NCBI GenBank assembly: GCA_963169875.1
Contig: CAUJEL010000204.1
Span: 1 to 38,098, forward strand
Direction of reading: 5' to 3'
DNA from: Candidatus Zhuqueibacterota bacterium
Lineage (GTDB): Bacteria > Zhuqueibacterota > Zhuqueibacteria > Residuimicrobiales > Residuimicrobiaceae
Length of the DNA stretch: 38,098 nucleotides
Positions 31,154 through 38,098 of the stretch are shown here, in pieces. Below the pieces are notes generated by a model. It was not told the DNA's origin, searched no databases, and saw only the letters and a program-made list of their open reading frames with translations. The translations under genes were made by a program, and so were the position numbers. Every line of letters starts with the position of its first letter. Positions within the stretch are counted from its first letter, which is position 1.

Positions 31154-32469
31154 TTTTTTTGGCGAAAATGCATGCGAATGGGTACCCCCAGAAAACCAAA
31201 CTGGGCACGTATCTGATTTTCCAGGTAATTACGATAATTTTGTTTGATCCCGCGCGGCTCATTGGTGAAAAAGGTAAATACAGGCGGATTTTTTCGCGTC
31301 TGCACCACATAATTGATTTTGACCCATTTCGTGCCATACGCGGGTGGATGATTCTTTTCGATGGCGGATCTCAGCAAATCATTCAAGTCGGGTGTGGGCA
31401 CCTCGCGTTGACATTCATCAAACACCGAAAGTGCTGTATCCAGCAAACGGTGTATTCGTATTTTATTCAACACCGATATGAACATGATGGGGATGAAGGC
31501 GAGGTCTTTCAGAGCCTCCTGGATGTCTTTTTCAAACTGTCGCGCCGTTGTGCTGTCCTTTTCCACGGCATCCCACTTATTCACGCCCAGTACGATCCCC
31601 TTCCCCGCCTCCGCTGCGCTCTGCAATATCTTCTGATCCTGGTCGGCGATGGGCATCGTCGCATCGATGAGAACCATGGCGATGTCACATTTTTCCAGCG
31701 CCGAGTACGAACGCACGGTGCTGAAATACTCGACGTTTTCTTTTACTTTGGCGCGTTTGCGCAGACCCGCGGTATCGATGATGATGATGTCCCGTTCCTT
31801 GTAACGAAACCTGGTATCCACGGAATCACGGGTGGTGCCTGGAATGGGTGTGACAATTTGTTTATCCAGTCCGAGTATGGCATTTACATATGAGGATTTC
31901 CCGACGTTGGGGCGTCCCAGTACGGCCAGGCGTATGGCCGCCTCCTCTTCGTCTCGGGCGGCGACTTTTCTTGGCAGCAGTGCGATCACGGCATCCAGGA
32001 AATCGCCCATACTGCGGCCGCTCATGGCGGAGATGGCAAAAGGGTCTCCCAGACCGAGTTTATAAAATTCTCCGAGATCGACTTCGCGGAACTCATTATC
32101 GATTTTGTTCACCGCGACGATGACCCGGGACTGGACCCGCTGCAAAATGCGTGCGATCTCCTCATCCAGCGCCGTGATGCCGGTGGTGACGTCCACCACA
32201 AAAATGATAACGTCAGCCTCATCGATGGCATAGTGCACTTGTTCGCGAATGGCTTGTTCAAAAATGTCTTTGCTGCCTGGGACGTATCCGCCGGTATCTA
32301 TGAGATCGAAAGCCACACCAGCCCAGTCAGCGGATTGGTATTTACGATCCCGGGTGACGCCGGGTTGATCATCCACGATGGCGATGCGTTTGCGCAAAAT
32401 ACGATTAAAGAGCGTGGATTTTCCCACATTGGGGCGGCCGAGAAGTGCAATGACTGGTTTTTTTTTCAT
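31150..32469 (-). CDS. der: Ribosome-biogenesis GTPase Der (EngA)
   Basis: Der is an essential GTPase in 50S ribosomal subunit maturation. The 439-residue protein has two tandem G domains: GRPNVGKS (about 11-18), DTGG and NKID in the first, and GRPNVGKS (about 185-192), DTAG and NKWD in the second. A C-terminal KH-like domain follows (about 355-439). The length is standard. The ATG overlaps the stop of the DUF512 gene (ATGA) and its stop overlaps the next start (TTGA), so translation is coupled on both sides. Confidence 0.97.
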   Translation of the reverse strand: MKKKPVIALLGRPNVGKSTLFNRILRKRIAIVDDQPGVTRDRKYQSADWAGVAFDLIDTGGYVPGSKDIFEQAIREQVHYAIDEADVIIFVVDVTTGITALDEEIARILQRVQSRVIVAVNKIDNEFREVDLGEFYKLGLGDPFAISAMSGRSMGDFLDAVIALLPRKVAARDEEEAAIRLAVLGRPNVGKSSYVNAILGLDKQIVTPIPGTTRDSVDTRFRYKERDIIIIDTAGLRKRAKVKENVEYFSTVRSYSALEKCDIAMVLIDATMPIADQDQKILQSAAEAGKGIVLGVNKWDAVEKDSTTARQFEKDIQEALKDLAFIPIMFISVLNKIRIHRLLDTALSVFDECQREVPTPDLNDLLRSAIEKNHPPAYGTKWVKINYVVQTRKNPPVFTFFTNEPRGIKQNYRNYLENQIRAQFGFLGVPIRMHFRQKN

Positions 32470-33749
32470 AGTCTTTTCAGGTATCTCACTATTTCTGACA
32501 TAGTACGTTCAGGTTTAAATACCGGCGTTTTGAGCGCCGCTTCGAGATTGGGGACATCCCAATCGTCGAGAAAGAGGAGATCATGGTTCAAACAGTTTGG
32601 GGGTAACACCACGAGATCTCCTAGTTTTTTATGGCGCAACTGACCGGCGATATCGCCGCCAACCAGCAACCCCGAGACGGTGACGCCGCCGCCATAAAAG
32701 TGATTTTCGATGACCGCCAGAGTCACTGTCAAGCCCGCGATTTTTTCAAACGCAGGCAGGATCTTTTTCTGCAACACCGGAGCAGCCATCCGCCCGGTGA
32801 CCACGGTGATATGTTTCGGCGCAATCTGTTTGGGGAAACCTCTCTTCTGCCGGTTGAATTGATCGATAAAGCTGCGTGTGAGTCCTACGCCATTTTCGAT
32901 CTGGGCAAAATTTTCATATCTTTGTGCAGGCGGCAATTCCTGTCCGGCCAGCAGATAAAATTCATCCGCCACATAAATGAAATGAGTGCCGAGCGTTTTC
33001 AGGAATTCATGGCTGCGTTTTTCTTCCCACTGCAACAGTTCACGCGCGGCATCTGCATCAACTGGACGGAGCCTGGCCAGGCTGGCGCGGTGGCCGGTGA
33101 GTCCGACGGGAACGATAGCGATGGTCTGGATGGCCGGAAAATAGCGGGTCAGTTCATCGATGGTTACATCCAAGTGAGGTCCGTCATTCCATCCCGGGCA
33201 CAGTACGATCTGGGTGTGCATTTCGATGCCGGCTTCGGACAGAAAGTCAAGTTTTTCCAAAAGATGATCATCTTTTTTGATACCGAGCAGCTGCTGCCGT
33301 ACGGACCATTCCGTGCTGTGCACAGAGAGATAGAGCGGCGAGAGGCGCTGTTGGGCGATGCGATCGAGGTCTCTCCGGGTGATATTGGTCAGCGTTACAT
33401 AATTACCATATAAAAATGAAAGGCGAAAATCCTCATCCTTGAAATACAGCGTATCGCGCAATTTTTTTGGATTCTGATCGACGAAGCAAAAAACACATTT
33501 GTTGCCACAACTGCGGTATTTAATCTCATCGAATTCTGCGCCGAACCAGGCATCCTCCTCGAGATTCACCTCGACCTCAAACTGTGCATCCCCTCTTTTA
33601 ATGGTGATAGAAAAGCTGTCTTCAGCGCTGTGGAATTGAAAGTCGATGGGATCCCGGATGGGCTGGCCATCAATGCACAGCAATTGGTCTCCAGGCTGCA
33701 AACCAATTTGCTGTGCTATCGAGTTTTTTTCAATGGATTTAATTATCAT
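32466..33749 (-). CDS. PDZ-radical SAM-DUF512 protein
   Basis: The 427-residue protein has an N-terminal PDZ-like domain (1-60, IAQQIGLQPGDQLLCIDG). The cysteine motif C81-x3-C85-x2-C88 (SCGNKCVFC) marks a radical SAM-type 4Fe-4S cluster. The C-terminal DUF512 domain ends with VLPPNCLNHD and FLDDW. In many bacteria the gene is next to der, as here. The reaction is unknown. It overlaps the permease gene upstream by 11 bases and der downstream by 4, so it is part of the same operon. Confidence 0.93.
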   Translation of the reverse strand: MIIKSIEKNSIAQQIGLQPGDQLLCIDGQPIRDPIDFQFHSAEDSFSITIKRGDAQFEVEVNLEEDAWFGAEFDEIKYRSCGNKCVFCFVDQNPKKLRDTLYFKDEDFRLSFLYGNYVTLTNITRRDLDRIAQQRLSPLYLSVHSTEWSVRQQLLGIKKDDHLLEKLDFLSEAGIEMHTQIVLCPGWNDGPHLDVTIDELTRYFPAIQTIAIVPVGLTGHRASLARLRPVDADAARELLQWEEKRSHEFLKTLGTHFIYVADEFYLLAGQELPPAQRYENFAQIENGVGLTRSFIDQFNRQKRGFPKQIAPKHITVVTGRMAAPVLQKKILPAFEKIAGLTVTLAVIENHFYGGGVTVSGLLVGGDIAGQLRHKKLGDLVVLPPNCLNHDLLFLDDWDVPNLEAALKTPVFKPERTMSEIVRYLKRL

Positions 33750-34968
33750 TTTTCTTGCGGCGCCAAATCTTTCGGCGGTAGGAATGCATCCACACCGAGA
33801 TGAATATTTTCAGGGATGCGGCGAGTGGTACAGCAATGATGAGGCCGACAAGTCCAAGGAAATGGGCAAAAATCAGGATGGAAAACATCACCCAGACGGG
33901 ATGTAATCCGACGCGGTCGCCGACGATCCTCGGCGCCAGAACCGAGCTCTCCACCACCCGGATGGTCTCCACAGCCACCACAATCTTGAGACAGGTGGTA
34001 AGCGGATTGGGACTGGCGATGCCGATGACCAGTCCGGTGAACAGCGTAATAGCCAAGCCGACATAGGGAACGATATTCAGCACCCCGGCCATGATGCCGA
34101 TGAGCAGGGCGTACTCGACTCTAAAAAGGAGCAGCAAGAGCGTGGTCAATATGCCCACCAGCGTGCAGACGATTAATTGGCCGCGGAAAAATCCGGAGAT
34201 GATCGCATCGACTTTCTCGACATATTCCCGCACCACCCAACTGGTCTCGATGGGGAGCAACTCCTTGATCCAGCGGCGCACCTTGTGAAAATCTTTGAGG
34301 ATGTAAAAGAATAAAAATGGCGTAAGAATCAGATACAGCAGTTTGGTGAACAGCGTCGGCAAGGTTTTGGTGAAGTGCACCAATTTGGCCACCATATACG
34401 CAGAAACCTTTTCCATACGATGCGGCAATTCGCGATCGAGCCAGGCTTGAATTTTGTCCACATCCTCGCGGGTTTCGCCGAGCATGGAAGCGCCGTCACT
34501 GTTAAGCCATTCGGAGATGTGTGACGGGATTTCCATAATGAACGAAACCAGATTGCGCAATTCATTGATAATTCGCGGAATAGACAGCGTTAACATAAGC
34601 AGAAATAATCCAAGACTGACAACGACGATAATACTGACGCTGGTCAGGCGGGGAATCCGCTTCTTTTCCAATTTGGTCACCAATGGGTCAAACAGGTAGG
34701 CCAGTGCAAAAGCAATGGCGAACGGCGCCAGGATATCCATGGTGTCGCGAATGAACCAGAAGGAAAAAATGACCACGATGAGGATGATCAACCGCATCAC
34801 CACCGGGTTGGCGCGCAGCGGGATCAGGAAAAAGAGCAGAATCAAGACGAGAAAGGGCGGGATAAGCGCCAGTCTCATCGCGTAAAAAAACAATCCTAGC
34901 AGGATGGTGAGAGAGACGAGAAACAGTATCTCAAAAAGTTCATATTTCGGTTTGTCGGCGTTCATCAT
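33739..34968 (-). CDS. AI-2E family (PerM/YhhT-like) membrane transporter
   Basis: The 409-residue inner-membrane protein has seven to eight hydrophobic segments, with a first pair of long hydrophobic hairpins (about 10-80) and the family core FFRGQLIVCTLVG, then GVLNIVPYVG, and VLAPRIVGDRVGLHP near the end. The family was named for autoinducer-2 export, but many members have other or unknown substrates, including ion antiport. The ATG follows the FecR stop without a base between them (TAA-ATG). A second ATG is adjacent. Confidence 0.9.
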   Translation of the reverse strand: MMNADKPKYELFEILFLVSLTILLGLFFYAMRLALIPPFLVLILLFFLIPLRANPVVMRLIILIVVIFSFWFIRDTMDILAPFAIAFALAYLFDPLVTKLEKKRIPRLTSVSIIVVVSLGLFLLMLTLSIPRIINELRNLVSFIMEIPSHISEWLNSDGASMLGETREDVDKIQAWLDRELPHRMEKVSAYMVAKLVHFTKTLPTLFTKLLYLILTPFLFFYILKDFHKVRRWIKELLPIETSWVVREYVEKVDAIISGFFRGQLIVCTLVGILTTLLLLLFRVEYALLIGIMAGVLNIVPYVGLAITLFTGLVIGIASPNPLTTCLKIVVAVETIRVVESSVLAPRIVGDRVGLHPVWVMFSILIFAHFLGLVGLIIAVPLAASLKIFISVWMHSYRRKIWRRKKNDN

Positions 34969-35727
34969 TTACTGGTTTTCTTTCGCGTCCAATTCCTTGT
35001 TCCATTTTACCCAGTCATTATCAGCATCGCGTTTTTCATCAAATCGGGATTTGGCGTACTTGCCGTCTGTTCGCACGGTGATTTGGAAACCTTTGACAAT
35101 CTGCTGCCATTGCTGCAGAGATACCTCATAGGGCCCCGGGATCTGCGTGGGGCCCGGCACCTGTTGTGGCGGACCGGAGCGTAACGATTTTGGTGTTGAT
35201 TTGCCCCATAATCCAACAGGACCTACAGCGACAGCGCCATCATAGACCACACAGGTAGTTGCGCTATCGGCTTCGATGCGGTAAATCGTCCCGCGCACGG
35301 CGCAAACCGCGGTAGGCGCCTTGATCTGAAAATCTTTTTTGCCGCTCACCGCCTGTGACAAATTAACCCATACTTTTCCGCCAGAGAGTTCTGCTTTGAC
35401 TTTCTGGTTCGTTTTTTTGAGAGTAGCCTCATTGAATTGAAAAGTGCTGTTTTCGCCGATACGAATGATAGCGCCATCCTGCAGGGTTATTTCACATCGG
35501 GATTCTGGTTTGGTGGTCACAATATCCCCTGATTGCACCGGCATTTTCAGGGCAGCCGGTTTTGCGGTCTTGTTCCCGATGGTCAATATCTCGATGTCGC
35601 CGGGTCCTCCCAAAAGAAAGGAAACCTGCCCGATGACGGCAGCCGGGGCGCTGGAGGCCAGTAAAAATGTCATTGCGATGCAAATGAACAAAGCCCACAC
35701 CCTGTGATGCCTTTTCAGATTTTCCAT
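34969..35727 (-). CDS. FecR-domain periplasmic protein
   Basis: The 252-residue protein has GGAG 7 bases before the ATG and a signal peptide with cleavage after APA (about 30). The FecR domain covers about 30-175 (IGQVSFLLGGPGDIEI, VQSGDIVTTKPESRCEITL, IRIGENSTFQF, FQIKAPTAVCAVRGTIYRI). A proline-rich segment (PPQQVPGPTQIPGP) and a charged tail follow. It is a second FecR protein in the window, only distantly like the one at 21981-22661. The CsgG-like gene lies upstream, separated by a terminator-like hairpin, and the AI-2E gene follows directly. Confidence 0.88.
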   Translation of the reverse strand: MENLKRHHRVWALFICIAMTFLLASSAPAAVIGQVSFLLGGPGDIEILTIGNKTAKPAALKMPVQSGDIVTTKPESRCEITLQDGAIIRIGENSTFQFNEATLKKTNQKVKAELSGGKVWVNLSQAVSGKKDFQIKAPTAVCAVRGTIYRIEADSATTCVVYDGAVAVGPVGLWGKSTPKSLRSGPPQQVPGPTQIPGPYEVSLQQWQQIVKGFQITVRTDGKYAKSRFDEKRDADNDWVKWNKELDAKENQ

Positions 35728-35754
35728 AATTAACTCCGGAATGGTCTAAAACAA

Positions 35755-35788
35755 AGGAGGAGTTGTCCAGATAGAAACAGCTCCTCCT
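35755..35788 (-). terminator. Terminator or attenuator between CsgG-like and FecR genes
   Basis: On the minus strand AGGAGGAGCTGT pairs with ACAACTCCTCCT through 12 pairs (one G-U) around a 10-base loop, followed by TTTGTTTT. It may partly stop transcription into the FecR-der operon. Confidence 0.65.
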
Positions 35789-35815
35789 GTGAAGTTGGCA
35801 GGACCTGCGAGCGGA

Positions 35816-36745
35816 CTATTTCATCCGCACGATATCGTTGCGTTGAAAACCGGATCCCGAGACAATTGCACAGATCGAAGCCTTGCCATTGCCAACATTG
35901 TTATTGGTGATCTTGATGGTACCCACCTTGGTCTCTTCAGAGCCCAGGGAAATGCCGGTATCCGGATCGACCAACTCCTCTCCAGCGCGAAACACGTTGA
36001 GTTCCTGGCCTACTTGCAGTCCAACGCTGGCGCCAGCGTTGATATAAACCGTGGCATCTGCCTTGATGACCTTGGCTTGCCAGGGAATTTTCTCCATGTT
36101 GCTGTCAATCATCTCAACAATGGTATCAATCGCCTGCCGCGTCGCCTTGCCGACCAGGGATTCGTCGAATTTGTCACGGTTATCGAAATCAAATTTTTCA
36201 GTGCTGACCGAGAGGCCTTTTTTGGATTCCTGCTTGCGGACATCTTCTGCCGCGATGATTTCACCTGTGGAGGTATTGACCATGCGCACATCCACGGCGA
36301 CGGTTGCTGAAGAGGTTTTGACGCCCAATCCCAAACCTTTTTTGGCCAAACTGCCGCCGACATTGCCTTCAGCCCAGCCAAATTCGGTTACCGCGCCAAA
36401 CACGGCCAGTTCAACGCCCAGCATCTGGCCGACTTTGGCTGCACTTTCCTGAGTCACCACACCGGATTGCCCCATGCTCTGTTCATCGAGGATTTTTTGT
36501 ATTTCACCCCGTTCCATCACCTGATAGCGGCCGCTCTTGACCAGGGCTGTGATCAGCATGTCCGACATGCCTTCACCGACAGAAACACCGCTCCACCAAT
36601 GATGTGAGCCATCGGTTTTGTCCTGAAATGAAAACACCGCCACACGCTTTTTAACTTGCACATCCTCGCTAAAGGCAGCGGATGTCAGCAGGACCAGGCA
36701 GAGCAAGAGTGCGACAATCGCCGTAAAATATTTCTTGGAATGCAT
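35816..36745 (-). CDS. CsgG-family lipid-free secretin-like protein with FlgT-C-like C-terminus
   Basis: The 309-residue protein starts at MHSKKYF, with GAGG six bases upstream; an adjacent ATG and an upstream TTG are possible. It has a signal peptide (about 1-26) without a lipobox. The CsgG/TolB-N-like domain (about 30-190) shows VAVFSFQDKT, GMSDMLITALVKSGRYQVMERGEIQKIL and VDVRMVNTSTGEI. The C-terminal domain (about 225-309: VYINAGASVGLQVGQELNVFR, then GTIKITN) resembles the C domain of the Vibrio flagellar ring protein FlgT. It follows the FlgT-N-like gene by 61 bases. Lack of the lipidation Cys separates it from the curli pore CsgG. Confidence 0.82.
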   Translation of the reverse strand: MHSKKYFTAIVALLLCLVLLTSAAFSEDVQVKKRVAVFSFQDKTDGSHHWWSGVSVGEGMSDMLITALVKSGRYQVMERGEIQKILDEQSMGQSGVVTQESAAKVGQMLGVELAVFGAVTEFGWAEGNVGGSLAKKGLGLGVKTSSATVAVDVRMVNTSTGEIIAAEDVRKQESKKGLSVSTEKFDFDNRDKFDESLVGKATRQAIDTIVEMIDSNMEKIPWQAKVIKADATVYINAGASVGLQVGQELNVFRAGEELVDPDTGISLGSEETKVGTIKITNNNVGNGKASICAIVSGSGFQRNDIVRMK

Positions 36746-36806
36746 CATACACCTCAAAATTTAGGCACTAATTCAATTTCTGTTTGATCGACGTCCACAG
36801 TATGCG

Positions 36807-38015
36807 CTATTGAACCGTCGAATCAGATGCGGCTGATTCATTGCCGTGATCGACTCTCAGGGTGACCTTATTGGCGGTGACACCGGTGACGGACATCTTG
36901 TATTTGGCAACCTGACGCTGATCCAGTTCTCGGGCCAGTTGATCCGCGGTCCCCTGGATCTGCACATCGAATTCTGCGGTTGCCCCGGTTAAATTGCGTT
37001 GATTGACCGCTTTGATGCCGCGAGCCGCATAGCTCAGCGCGCCGCGGAAAGTGACGGCATCGTTATAGTTGGCCAAACCGGTCACCAATAGCTTTACCGT
37101 TGCAGCGCCATAGACGCGGCTGCGCCATTTCTCCAATATTTTGGCGATGAGTTCATCGGTCAACTGGTTGGCAGCTTTCTCAATGGCTTTGGTCCCTCCC
37201 ACCACCTCGTCGATATGAGGATAAGCCGCGGTCTTGCTGCCGGTTGCGAGCACCGTGCCGACATCGGCATCGATGACTCTGGCGGTCAACGTGGCCTGGC
37301 ATGATTTCATGCCACCGAGATTCACTCCGGTAGCCACCTTGGCCAGTGCCTTTCCGGTGATCACGACTTCGGCCTCCAGGGTTGTTGCCAGGCTCGCGGC
37401 GGCCTTGGTATCGCCATTGATGGCGGCTAACACCGCGTCCCGTTCCTTATTCTGACGAACAGTGCCTGGATCCACAACCTGGAAATTTTTTTCAAGGAAC
37501 TTGTTCATCATGGCCGTTTCGGAGGCGGTCATATCGACATCGAAATAGTGATAGCGATCCCAGGTCTCGCCGATATTTTGCTCATCGATCAAAAACATGA
37601 CGCGTGGATTGCCCATGCTTTGAATCAGATCTTGCACGGCCTGCAAATCTTTTTGCAGATTACCCTGGTCCACCGTGGCGAGCATGCGGATTTCGTACGT
37701 GTCATCCGATTTCCTGCCTTCGCTGAGGACCTGAAAATTGCGAACGTAACCGCGGGTCCAGGAGAGGATGCGATCTTCCATCACCTGATAATTTTCGACC
37801 CGGGTTTGTGAGTCGATAAAAGTGCCCAAAACACTTTCGACCGCTTTTCGCTTCGCATCGTCCAGCGCCCGGTCGCGCGCGGCTGTCACATCGTTATAGG
37901 TGATGGCACCCATACCAATGGCTTCGACCTGCGTGCTTGGAGCTGGAATCTGCGACCACAGCTGTACCGTACAAAGCAAAAAAGCAGTCAACGTCAAGAC
38001 CTTGATGATTTTCAA
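36807..38015 (-). CDS. FlgT N-domain-like periplasmic protein with TTG start
   Basis: No ATG gives a plausible N-terminus. The TTG at 38015 has GAGGA 8 bases upstream and gives a clean signal peptide (KIIKVLTLTAFLLCTVQLWSQ). The mature 402-residue protein begins with a domain like FlgT-N/LPP20 proteins (GMGAITYNDVTAARDRALDD, AKRKAVESVLGTFI). A second region (about 130-290) has PRVMFLIDEQ and EAEVVITGKA, resembling CsgG-like or TolB-N folds, and the end (VKLLVTGLANYNDAVTFRGAL) resembles a further repeat. Its neighbour carries the CsgG and FlgT-C regions, so together they cover a FlgT-like architecture. No flagellar gene is seen in the window. Confidence 0.75.
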   Translation of the reverse strand: MKIIKVLTLTAFLLCTVQLWSQIPAPSTQVEAIGMGAITYNDVTAARDRALDDAKRKAVESVLGTFIDSQTRVENYQVMEDRILSWTRGYVRNFQVLSEGRKSDDTYEIRMLATVDQGNLQKDLQAVQDLIQSMGNPRVMFLIDEQNIGETWDRYHYFDVDMTASETAMMNKFLEKNFQVVDPGTVRQNKERDAVLAAINGDTKAAASLATTLEAEVVITGKALAKVATGVNLGGMKSCQATLTARVIDADVGTVLATGSKTAAYPHIDEVVGGTKAIEKAANQLTDELIAKILEKWRSRVYGAATVKLLVTGLANYNDAVTFRGALSYAARGIKAVNQRNLTGATAEFDVQIQGTADQLARELDQRQVAKYKMSVTGVTANKVTLRVDHGNESAASDSTVQ

Positions 38016-38050
38016 GGGCAGTTCCTCTGTATTTAATTTTCCATGCTTAA

Positions 38051-38090
38051 AAGGTGAGTAAACGTCGTGGCGGGACGGCTCACTCACCTT
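38051..38090. other. Long inverted repeat upstream of the FlgT-N-like gene
   Basis: AAGGTGAGT (38051-38059) pairs with ACTCACCTT (38082-38090), and an inner CGTC/GACG extends the helix around a short loop. On the minus strand it lies about 36 bases upstream of the TTG start, so it is either the terminator of the preceding gene (short T-run) or a leader hairpin. Confidence 0.5.
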
Positions 38091-38098
38091 CTAATATA

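Noticed and set aside
1-38098. CRISPR arrays, insertion sequences, prophage or toxin-antitoxin modules
   Set aside because: No regularly spaced repeats, transposase or integrase motifs, phage structural genes or toxin-antitoxin pairs were seen.

Overview
The window is gene-dense, with short gaps, many start/stop overlaps and no phage, IS element, CRISPR array, rRNA or tRNA that I can support. Lipoprotein and Sec signal peptides, two predicted outer-membrane barrels, CsgG-like and FecR-like proteins and a CpoB/YbgF-like repeat domain all point to a diderm (Gram-negative) bacterium. A secreted protein with a FlgD/sorting-type C-terminal module and an MXAN_6640-like metalloprotease suggest the FCB/KSB1-Calditrichota side of the tree. 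That placement is an inference at low confidence; no ribosomal marker is present.

Region 1 (1-8504, minus strand) is a DNA-damage module. In transcription order it holds lexA, a 55-codon ORF, a Y-family polymerase homologue whose catalytic acidic pair is replaced, a DUF1848 protein with a cysteine cluster, a GNAT-like protein, a short DnaE2/ImuC-type polymerase with all three catalytic Asp residues, and an adenosine deaminase cut by the window edge. The layout resembles the lexA-imuA-imuB-dnaE2 mutagenesis cassette but has no imuA and an independently recognisable 'dead' polymerase partner. lexA has a near-perfect promoter with a 9+9 bp inverted repeat lying directly on the predicted start site. 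This is the part I find most interesting.

Region 2 (8524-10705, minus) has a zinc-finger anti-sigma-like protein, a tandem UspA protein and a CorA-type transporter. Region 3 (10814-15415, plus) has a promoter, a long leader with cloverleaf-like folding potential, an S9D-type secreted peptidase and a secreted GH13 alpha-glucan hydrolase. An AMP-forming acyl-CoA/acyl-ACP synthetase follows, ending at a bidirectional terminator.

Region 4 (17200-20617, minus) is an SDR oxidoreductase followed by a Zn/Mn-type ABC importer (binding lipoprotein, ATPase, permease). Region 5 (20813-27614, plus) is an envelope/signalling operon: a secreted protein of unknown function, a FecR-domain protein, a large outer-membrane barrel-like protein, a CHASE2 adenylate cyclase and a 60-aa conserved small protein.

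Region 6 (27635-38090, minus) begins, in transcription order, with a FlgT-N-like protein, a CsgG/FlgT-C-like protein and a second FecR protein. An almost gapless run then follows: AI-2E family permease, DUF512 radical-SAM-like protein, Der GTPase and a secreted metalloprotease. A barrel-coiled coil-TPR fusion protein with its own long leader comes last. The general picture is of core functions (Der, metal uptake) mixed with envelope biogenesis, secreted degradative enzymes and stress response.
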